Assembly: GCA_937927565.1 (NCBI GenBank)
Contig: CALBDV010000196.1
Location: 1-5,266 of the forward strand
DNA: 5,266 bases
Origin: an uncultured Holophagales bacterium
Lineage (GTDB): Bacteria > Acidobacteriota > Thermoanaerobaculia > UBA5066
Direction: 5' to 3'
The notes beneath the pieces were generated by a model. That model was not told where the DNA came from and did not search any database. It saw only the letters and a program-made list of their open reading frames with translations. Position 1 is the stretch's first letter, and each line of letters starts with the position of its first letter. Positions 1-5,266 of this stretch are shown piece by piece. A program made the translations under genes and the position numbers.

Positions 1-1
1 G

Positions 2-823
2 ACCGACAGCCCTAATCTCGGTAAAGTAGTAAACGGATCCAAAGTCACTTCCGGCATCATCGTCCAGGATGCGTTCGTTTCCTGGAAAGTCGCCGACGAG
101 TTCATCGTCGACGGCGGTCTCTTCCTGACCGGCATCGCGCACAACTCGCTTCAGAGCGCTGCCAGCCTCATGGCACTGGACTACGGTCCGTATTCGTTCC
201 TGTTCAGCGGACCAGAGCAGAACGTCGTCGGGCGTGACACCGGCTTTCAGCTCCGTGGCTATCCGGCGAAGAAACGACTCGAGTACCGGGTCGGCGTCTG
301 GCAGGGGAACCGGGACGCAGCAAGTCGGCAGTCCCTGCGTGGGACCGCGCGCCTCCAGTACAACTTCCTCGACGCCGACACCGGGGTCTTCTACACCGGA
401 ACGAGTCTCGGCAAGAAGCGGATCCTGGCCGTCGGCGGGGGGTACGACTTCCAGAAGGACTACAGGTCGTTTGCGGCCGACGTCTATTTTGATCATCCGC
501 TTGGCCCGGGGGCGATCAGCGGCCAGTTCGACTGGATCCGATATGACGGCGGGAGCTTCCTGGCTGCCCTTCCAAAGCAGGACGTGCTCTACGGCGAGGC
601 CGGCTACTACTGGTCGAAAGCCAGGCTCATGCCGTACTGCACGTGGACGACAAAGGACCTCGCAGGTACCGACGCCGGGGACGAGACTCGTTGGTCCGTG
701 GGCCTCGGCCTTTTCCCGGCCGGACACAACTTCAACATCAAGGCGGCGTACGGGAGGATCGATCCGAAGGTCGGCAAGAGCGCCGATCAGTACACGATCC
801 AGATGCAGGCCTTCTACTTCTGA
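2..823 (+). CDS. OprO/OprP-like outer-membrane porin, C-terminal part (5' end outside window)
   Basis: Frame 2 is open from the window edge to a TGA at 821-823, giving 273 visible residues. The ATG at 170 is internal, because coding-like sequence continues upstream of it (for example FVSWKVADEF and GGLFLTGIAHNSLQSA), so the true start and signal peptide are off-window. Phrases typical of the phosphate-selective porin O/P family are visible: GRDTGFQLRG, RLEYRVGVWQGNR, ARLQYNFLDADTGVFYTGT, VGGGYDFQKDYRSFAADVYF, and a final YTIQMQAFYF. The alternating aromatic/polar pattern and the C-terminal Phe are the usual recognition signal for BAM-mediated insertion of an outer-membrane beta-barrel. Full-length family members are typically around 350-450 residues, so about one third may be missing. 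The family forms trimeric anion channels in Pseudomonas, but the substrate cannot be assigned here: the lysine ladder and loop regions cannot be judged from this fragment. It is convergent with the debranching-enzyme gene and is probably a separate transcription unit. Confidence 0.8.
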   Translation, partial: TDSPNLGKVVNGSKVTSGIIVQDAFVSWKVADEFIVDGGLFLTGIAHNSLQSAASLMALDYGPYSFLFSGPEQNVVGRDTGFQLRGYPAKKRLEYRVGVWQGNRDAASRQSLRGTARLQYNFLDADTGVFYTGTSLGKKRILAVGGGYDFQKDYRSFAADVYFDHPLGPGAISGQFDWIRYDGGSFLAALPKQDVLYGEAGYYWSKARLMPYCTWTTKDLAGTDAGDETRWSVGLGLFPAGHNFNIKAAYGRIDPKVGKSADQYTIQMQAFYF

Positions 824-834
824 CAGCTGGGCTC

Positions 835-860
835 GCCTGGGGCCCGCCCGGGCCTCAGGC
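835..860. terminator. Candidate terminator hairpin between convergent genes
   Basis: Bases 835-844 pair with 851-860 (gcctggggcc with ggcctcaggc) around a 6-base loop, cgcccg. Nine of the ten pairs are Watson-Crick and one is G.U in the plus-strand transcript. In the minus-strand transcript that pair becomes a C.A mismatch, so the hairpin favours the porin mRNA. It begins 11 bases after the porin stop and covers the TGA of the debranching-enzyme gene (855-857). No real T-run follows on either strand, so it is not a textbook intrinsic terminator. It could instead be an mRNA 3'-end stabiliser or a chance GC-rich palindrome. Confidence 0.45.
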
Positions 861-2786
861 TCCGGTCTTCAGCACCGCCCGCAGCATCTCGCCCACGCTC
901 CACGCCTGCGCCACGCAGCCCCCCGGGCGGTGCGGCGGATCGCCGTCGAAGACCTCGGGGAGGAGGCCGAGGCCCGCTCCGAAGAGATGCTCGACGAGGG
1001 GTGCGAGCCACGCGGCGGCCGTCCTTCGGCTGTCGGGGGTGTTCCCGCGGACGGCGAGGTGGGCGTCGACGAGCGGGCCGAGGAGCCAGGGCCATGCGGT
1101 GCCCTGGTGGTAGGCCGCGTCGCGCTCGGCGGGGCCGCCTTCGAAGCGGCCGCGGTAGTCGGGGTGCGCGGGGTCGAGGGACCGGACGCCGTATGGGGTG
1201 AGGAGGCGCTCCTCCACGGCCCTGAGGACGCTTGCCGCGCGGGCGCCCGTGAGGAGCGGACGGTGGAGGGAGAGGGCGAAGAGCTGGTTGGGGCGGAGCG
1301 TGAGGTCGCGCGTCCCGTCGGGTGCGACGACGTCGGCGAGGTAACCGGATTCTGCGTCCCAGAAGAGCGCGGCGAAGCTCTCCCGCGCCTGGTCCGCGAG
1401 GGCGAGGAGGCGCGCCGCCGTGAAGGCGTCGCCGAGGTTCGCGGCGTAGAGCGCGACGATGCGCAGGGCGTTGTGCCAGAGCGCCTGGACTTCCACCGGC
1501 TTGCCGCTGCGCGGGGTGACGACGAGACCGTCGACCTTGGCGTCCATCCAGGTCAGCTGCTGCCCCGGCTCGCCCGAGGAGAGGAGGCCGTCGACGTCGG
1601 CGTGGATGCCGAAGCGGGTTCCCCGCAGGTGACGCTCGACGATCTCGACGAGGAGCGGGTAGACCTGCCGGAGGAAAGACTCGTCGCGGGCCGCCTCGTA
1701 GTAGGCGCGTACCGCCTCGATGAACCAGAGCGTCCCGTCGACGTTGTTGTACTCGGGCTCGGTCCCCTCGTCGGGGAAGCGGTTGGGGACCATGCCGCGG
1801 TCGACGTGGCGCGCGAAGGTCTCGAGGACCGACCGGGCGACGTCGAACCTGCGCGTGGCGAGGAGGAGGCCGGGGAGGGCGATCATCGCGTCGCGCCCCC
1901 AGTCGGTGAACCAGGGGTAGCCGGCGATGATGGTCCACCCTTCGCCGCGCCTCACGACGAATCGATCGGCGGCCGCGCGCAGGAGACGCAGGAGGCGGCG
2001 GTCGGAGCCGGCCCCTTCGACGCGTCGTCGGCGCTTCTCTTCGGCGGCAGAGAGCGCCGGCGCGTCGGCCGCCGAGCGGCTCCCGAGCGTCGCGACGAGC
2101 GTCGCCTCGGGGCGGGCAGAGAGGTCCCACGAGAAGGCGAGGGGCGAGAAGAGATCCTCGGTGAACTCGAAGCCGCGTTCGCGGTCGAGGTCGTACTCGA
2201 GGCCTCGGTACCAGAAGAACGTCTCCGTGACCGACTCGGCGTCGTGAGCCAGGCGCAGGTCGGGGAGCTCCACGCACGGGTGGAGGCGAACCGCTCCGTC
2301 CTCCCTCCAGACGGCCGGGTCGCACGGCGTGGCAGGGCCGCGCAGCTCGTGGTGGCCGCGGTAGACGAGGAGAGGCCGGACCTCGAGGCGGACGGGTCCC
2401 GCGGGCTCGGACGTCAGCTCCCAGCAGATCACCGCGGTCTCCTCGCCATGGACGAGGAGGAACGTCCGTTTCAGCCGCACGTCCCCGACCTCGAACTCCC
2501 ACGTCGGGAAGGGATCGACGCGGAAGGCACGCAGGTGGAGATCGCCCCGGGGGTGGAGCCGGCCCGCATAGCGATTGACCGAGAGGTCGAACCGCTCCTC
2601 GCCGAGGACGAGAGTCTCCTCGAGCTTGCCGAGGAGAACGGCGCGGCCGGTGGGAGGCGAGGTCGCCGCCACGAGGAGGCCGTGATACCGGCGCGCGTTG
2701 CGGCCCGAGACGGTGGACAGCGAGAAGCCGCCGAGACCGTTCGTCTCGAGCCACTCGGCGTCCGGGAGGAGCGGAAGTCCGTTCAT
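855..2786 (-). CDS. Glycogen debranching enzyme, amylo-alpha-1,6-glucosidase type (GH133-like)
   Basis: This complete 643-residue protein is predicted to hydrolyse alpha-1,6 branch linkages of glycogen or related alpha-glucans in the cytoplasm; no signal peptide is visible. The N-terminal domain (about residues 1-235) carries EWLETNGLGGFSLSTVSGRN followed by ARRYHGLLVAAT, the usual opening of the bacterial/archaeal debranching family. An Arg-rich linker lies near 250-280. The C-terminal (alpha/alpha)6 domain (about 280-640) has GYPWFTDWGRDAMIALPG (289-306), YNNVDGTLWF (346-355), LTWMDAKVDG (411-420), VEVQALWHNALR, LRPNQLFALSL, AYHQGTAWPWLLGP (558-571) and EVFDGD...GGCVAQAWSVGE (611-633). By analogy with the glucosidase domain of eukaryotic debranching enzymes, Asp350 and Glu611 are the likely catalytic acids; this is inference from position and context. 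Length matches stand-alone prokaryotic members, which lack the GH13 transferase half, so it is not a GlgX-type enzyme. The ATG at 2786 places the conserved N-terminus correctly, and no in-frame alternative start or strong Shine-Dalgarno sequence lies just upstream. It is probably last in a minus-strand operon, 51 bp after the lipoprotein gene. Confidence 0.93.
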   Translation of the reverse strand: MNGLPLLPDAEWLETNGLGGFSLSTVSGRNARRYHGLLVAATSPPTGRAVLLGKLEETLVLGEERFDLSVNRYAGRLHPRGDLHLRAFRVDPFPTWEFEVGDVRLKRTFLLVHGEETAVICWELTSEPAGPVRLEVRPLLVYRGHHELRGPATPCDPAVWREDGAVRLHPCVELPDLRLAHDAESVTETFFWYRGLEYDLDRERGFEFTEDLFSPLAFSWDLSARPEATLVATLGSRSAADAPALSAAEEKRRRRVEGAGSDRRLLRLLRAAADRFVVRRGEGWTIIAGYPWFTDWGRDAMIALPGLLLATRRFDVARSVLETFARHVDRGMVPNRFPDEGTEPEYNNVDGTLWFIEAVRAYYEAARDESFLRQVYPLLVEIVERHLRGTRFGIHADVDGLLSSGEPGQQLTWMDAKVDGLVVTPRSGKPVEVQALWHNALRIVALYAANLGDAFTAARLLALADQARESFAALFWDAESGYLADVVAPDGTRDLTLRPNQLFALSLHRPLLTGARAASVLRAVEERLLTPYGVRSLDPAHPDYRGRFEGGPAERDAAYHQGTAWPWLLGPLVDAHLAVRGNTPDSRRTAAAWLAPLVEHLFGAGLGLLPEVFDGDPPHRPGGCVAQAWSVGEMLRAVLKTGA

Positions 2787-2837
2787 CGTTTGCGGCTGCT
2801 CACGAGACGTTACACCGGCGGGCCGGGGAGCGCACCT

Positions 2838-3212
2838 TCAGCGGACCCAGACCGTCGTCCGGAAGGTCCTCTCCGGGGGGGCATTCCTCGCCGTGGCGTA
2901 GAAGGCGACGAGATCGGTGACCCCCGGCCGGCGCGCGTGGAACGGAATCCTCACGCTCGCGCCGCCCGGCTGCTCCTCGGCGGGGCCTTTCCGCTCGAGG
3001 ACCTTCTCGTCCACCTCCACCACGAACCACTTCGCTTTCGAGCCGGGTGTGACGGCCAGGTCGAGGAGGAGCTCGTCGCCGGTTCGGGTCTCGAGAGTCC
3101 TGTCCTGCGAAGCATCGGTCGCGAGCCAGACGTTCTTTCCCTCCCACGGGCACTTGCAGCCGCCCGCGAGGAGTCCGAGAAGGAGCGCGGACGTGGCGAG
3201 GAGTCGTGTCAT
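2838..3212 (-). CDS. Small lipoprotein, divergent chagasin/I42-like fold (putative)
   Basis: The gene encodes 124 residues. The N-terminus has MTR, a hydrophobic stretch LLATSALLLGLL, and an AGGC lipobox with Cys19 as the probable lipidated residue, so it is predicted to be an exported lipoprotein of about 106 mature residues. A second Cys (21) follows at once in CKCPWEGK. The remainder reads as an all-beta domain: TLETRTGDELLLDLAV, then KAKWFVVEV, a loop with PGGAS, VRIPFHARRPGVTDLVAFYA, and a last strand TFRTTVWV. The order 'GD-hydrophobic, W, GG, F-x-A-x-x-x-G, Y, final strand' resembles the chagasin/inhibitor I42 family. However, the family's NPTTGY and RPW inhibitory motifs are replaced by TPGSKAKW and ATARNAPP, so protease inhibition should not be assumed. 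The ATG at 3210-3212 precedes a good signal sequence, although no Shine-Dalgarno motif is seen. The coding call is fairly sure; the fold is a hypothesis. Confidence 0.75.
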   Translation of the reverse strand: MTRLLATSALLLGLLAGGCKCPWEGKNVWLATDASQDRTLETRTGDELLLDLAVTPGSKAKWFVVEVDEKVLERKGPAEEQPGGASVRIPFHARRPGVTDLVAFYATARNAPPERTFRTTVWVR

Positions 3213-3269
3213 GGTGCGAAGTCTAGGCCGTGCCGGACCGGAGCGCTCGCCGCCGCGCTTCGCCGCGAC

Positions 3270-3297
3270 GAGCCCGACCCTGACGACGACAGGGCTC
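3270..3297 (-). other. Inverted repeats with competing pairings after the kinase stop codon
   Basis: The 89-bp gap between the kinase stop and the lipoprotein start holds two overlapping inverted repeats. The sequence gagccc (3270-3275) can pair with gggctc (3292-3297), and ccctg (3278-3282) can pair with caggg (3290-3294). The two stems share bases 3292-3294 and cannot form together. They start only a few bases downstream of the kinase TGA (3302-3304 on the minus strand). Neither stem is followed by a T-run. They could act as a weak partial terminator or processing site within an operon, or could be chance pairing in GC-rich DNA. No promoter is recognisable in the rest of the gap. Confidence 0.25.
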
Positions 3298-3301
3298 CGG
3301 G

Positions 3302-5266
3302 TCAGGTCTCGCCCGCCGGCAGGTGGAGCGTGAACGTCGACCCGCGTCCCGGAGCGCTCTCGACGGAGATGTCTCCGCCGAGGAGGCGCGCGAGGCGGCG
3401 GCTGATGTCGAGGCCGAGCCCCGTCCCTCCCTGCGAGTCGCCGCCTCTTGCCTGGGAGAAGGCCTGGAACAGGACGGCGATCTCGTCGGGGGCGAGGCCG
3501 ACGCCGGTGTCGCGTACCCGGAGGACCACCTCGCCGGGCGCGCGCTCCGTCTCGAGCCGGACCGTGCCGTTCGTCGTGTGACGGGCGGCGTTCGAGAGGA
3601 GGTTGAGGAGGATCTGCCGCAGGCGGGTCGGGTCGGTCCGGATCGTCCCCATCGTCCCGAGGCCCTCGGCCTCGAGGCGGTTCCCGTCTCTTCGTACCAC
3701 CGGCTCCACGGTGGCGAGGATGTCGGCGAGGAAGGCCGGGAGATCGACGCGCACGACGGTGACGTCGAGCCGGCCGGCCTCGACCTTCGCGAGATCGAGG
3801 ACGTCGTTGACGAGCGCGAGCTGGTGCTCGGCCGCCCGCCGGATCCGCCCGAGGTCGTCGGAGAAATCAGAGAGATTCCGCTCGTCGGCCTGCTCCCGCA
3901 GCAGGTCGGTGTAGCCGATGATCGCGTTCAGGGGCGTTCTCAGGTCGTGGGTGACGTTCGCCAGGAACTGGCTCTTGACGCGGTTCGCCTCCTCGGTCCG
4001 CTCCTTCTCGAGGAGGAGACTCCGCGTCCGCTCGGCGACGAGCCCCTCCAGCTCCCGGGCGCGGGCCCTGAGCAGCCGGACCCTCACGGTGTGAAGCGCC
4101 CAGGCGCCGCCCAGGGCGGTGACGACGCAGAGCGCCAGGAACCACCAGGTCTGGTAAGGCCGCGGCTCGACCCGGATCGTGAGTTCCGGGTTCGGTGGTC
4201 CGAACGGCCCGTCGTCGGCCGAGACGGACGCCGTGAACGAGTAGGTGCCGGGCGGGAGGTTCGTGTAGATGGCGGCGCGCCGCGGCCCGGCGTCGAGGGG
4301 CTGGCCGTCGAAACCGGCGAGGCGATAGCGGAACCGGGCCCGGTTCGGGAGGCGAAGGACGGGCGCCGTGTACCGGATTTCCAGGGTCGCGGGGCCAGGG
4401 GGGACGACGACGCCCGAGCCGAAGCCAACGGCGCGGCCGTCGACGAGGACCTGGTCGACCCTCGTGGCCGGCGACACCGGGGGCGGTGGAAGGTGCCGTG
4501 GGTCGAGGACCGCCGCCCCGCCGAGTGTGGCGAACCAGAGCCGTCCGTCGCGACTCCGGAACCCGGACGGCTCCCCGGCGCCGTTGCACTCGCGGGAGCG
4601 GAGGCCCTCGGCGACCCCGTAGAGGGCGACCGGAACCGCGGGGATCCGGCCCGCCTCGAAGGCGTCGAGGTCCGAGCGGGAGACGACGGAGACGCCGCGG
4701 TTGCTCGTCAGCCAGAGCTTTCCGAGACCGTCGTCGACGATTTCGTAGACGGTGTCGTCGTGGAGGCCGTCCCTCGTCGTGAAGGAGCGGAAGCGCCCGT
4801 TCCGACCCTTCACCAGCCCGCCACCGAGCGTCCCGCCCCAGAGCGTGCCGTCGGCGTCCTCGTGAAGCGTGTAGAGAGTCGCCCGGGGGAGCCCGCTGCT
4901 CTCGTCGAACGTCGTGATCTTCCCGTTCCGGACGCGGGCCAGGCCCCCTCCGGCCGCGCCGGCCCAGACGGACCCGTCCCGCGTCGCGGTCATCATCCGG
5001 AGGCGGAGGCTCGGAAGTCCGTCGGCGGTTCCGAGAGTTCGGAAACGACGCCCCTCCCGCCACGAGAGCCCGGCATCGGAAGCGACCCAGAGCGTTCCCG
5101 CGGCGTCCTCGGTGACGCCGTACAGGTCTCCGGACGGCAGGCCGGGCGGAACGAGATCCGGCCGGACCCTGGACTCCTTGATGGCGGCGAGGCCTCCCTT
5201 CGTCGCGATCCAGGCCACGCCGTCGCGGTCTTCGTGAATCGAGACGACGGTATCGTCCGGCAGCCC
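3302..5266 (-). CDS. Propeller-type membrane sensor histidine kinase, 3' part (5' end outside window)
   Basis: The frame is open from the window edge (5266) to a TGA at 3302-3304, giving 654 visible residues. The GTG at 5216-5218 is internal: the 16 preceding codons (GLPDDTVVSIHEDRDG) complete a propeller repeat. Numbering is from base 5266. About six two-component-regulator propeller repeats start near residues 1, 42, 83, 125, 167 and 220, each of the form GLP...D-x-x-G-x-L/V/A-W...G; the last two are degenerate. A Y_Y_Y-like beta domain (about 290-366) contains FRYRLAGFDGQ and YTNLPPGTYSFTASVS. One transmembrane helix (about 373-392) and a coiled coil (about 393-430) follow. The H-box FLANVTHDLRTPLNAI has phospho-acceptor His440 (codon 3947-3949), the N-box is DPTRLRQILLNLLSNAARH (545-563), G1 is DTGVG (586-590) and G2 is GGTGLGL (613-619). 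All key kinase motifs are intact. The protein ends right after HATPase, with no receiver or AraC-type DNA-binding domain, so it is a classical kinase rather than a Bacteroides-type hybrid. A separate response regulator is required and is not in view. The ligand is unknown. Confidence 0.93.
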   Translation of the reverse strand, partial: GLPDDTVVSIHEDRDGVAWIATKGGLAAIKESRVRPDLVPPGLPSGDLYGVTEDAAGTLWVASDAGLSWREGRRFRTLGTADGLPSLRLRMMTATRDGSVWAGAAGGGLARVRNGKITTFDESSGLPRATLYTLHEDADGTLWGGTLGGGLVKGRNGRFRSFTTRDGLHDDTVYEIVDDGLGKLWLTSNRGVSVVSRSDLDAFEAGRIPAVPVALYGVAEGLRSRECNGAGEPSGFRSRDGRLWFATLGGAAVLDPRHLPPPPVSPATRVDQVLVDGRAVGFGSGVVVPPGPATLEIRYTAPVLRLPNRARFRYRLAGFDGQPLDAGPRRAAIYTNLPPGTYSFTASVSADDGPFGPPNPELTIRVEPRPYQTWWFLALCVVTALGGAWALHTVRVRLLRARARELEGLVAERTRSLLLEKERTEEANRVKSQFLANVTHDLRTPLNAIIGYTDLLREQADERNLSDFSDDLGRIRRAAEHQLALVNDVLDLAKVEAGRLDVTVVRVDLPAFLADILATVEPVVRRDGNRLEAEGLGTMGTIRTDPTRLRQILLNLLSNAARHTTNGTVRLETERAPGEVVLRVRDTGVGLAPDEIAVLFQAFSQARGGDSQGGTGLGLDISRRLARLLGGDISVESAPGRGSTFTLHLPAGET

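Noticed and set aside
170..172. ATG as the porin start
   Set aside because: The 56 upstream codons are open and read as typical porin barrel sequence, and no signal peptide follows this ATG, so the gene is truncated by the window edge.
814..2754. A 646-codon open frame on the minus strand overlapping the debranching enzyme
   Set aside because: It is a second reading frame of the same strand, extremely Arg/Pro-rich, without motifs; the GH133 frame carries all the conserved blocks.
2800..3153. A 117-codon open frame on the minus strand overlapping the lipoprotein gene
   Set aside because: It lacks a signal sequence or domain and is Arg/Pro/Gly-rich; the overlapping frame has a clear lipoprotein signal and beta-domain pattern.
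234..3581. A 1115-codon open frame on the plus strand spanning the porin, debranching-enzyme, lipoprotein and kinase regions
   Set aside because: It runs out of frame through the porin and antisense to three well-supported genes. Its translation is Arg/Gly/Glu-rich with no recognisable domain. Long stop-free antisense frames are expected when GC-rich codons dominate the real strand.
3867..5063. A 398-codon open frame on the minus strand inside the kinase gene
   Set aside because: It is Arg/Pro-rich low-complexity translation in an alternative frame of a gene whose propeller and kinase motifs are all in the other frame.
5216..5218. GTG as the kinase start
   Set aside because: The preceding 16 codons encode GLPDDTVVSIHEDRDG, the first half of a propeller repeat, so translation begins beyond the window, and no signal peptide follows the GTG.

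Overview
The window comes from a GC-rich Gram-negative bacterium. An outer-membrane barrel protein and a lipoprotein point to a diderm cell wall. A prokaryotic GH133 debranching enzyme beside a propeller-type sensor kinase, at this GC content, would fit an Acidobacteriota-like or similar soil or sediment lineage. That placement is inference only, because the window holds no marker gene.

Layout, left to right. (1) Bases 2-823, plus strand: the C-terminal 273 residues of an OprO/OprP-like (phosphate-selective type) porin, ending in the usual terminal Phe. (2) Bases 824-854 separate two convergent genes. A G+C-rich inverted repeat at 835-860 lies here, overlaps the stop codon of the next gene, and is the best terminator candidate. 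(3) Bases 855-2786, minus strand: a complete 643-residue amylo-alpha-1,6-glucosidase-type glycogen debranching enzyme. (4) Bases 2838-3212, minus strand: a small lipoprotein whose body resembles the chagasin/I42 immunoglobulin-like fold but lacks its inhibitory loop motifs. (5) Bases 3302-5266, minus strand: the 3' part of a membrane sensor histidine kinase with a periplasmic propeller, a Y_Y_Y domain, one transmembrane helix, HisKA and HATPase. Its 5' end lies beyond the window.

The three minus-strand genes are codirectional, with gaps of 89 and 51 bp, and may be cotranscribed. The kinase would sense an extracytoplasmic ligand, the lipoprotein would sit on a membrane, and the debranching enzyme would act on cytoplasmic alpha-glucan. 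A shared carbohydrate theme is plausible but not shown. No response regulator is present. No intergenic stretch exceeds 100 bp, and I see no tRNA, rRNA, CRISPR array, insertion sequence or convincingly new system. The most unusual item is the divergent chagasin-like lipoprotein.
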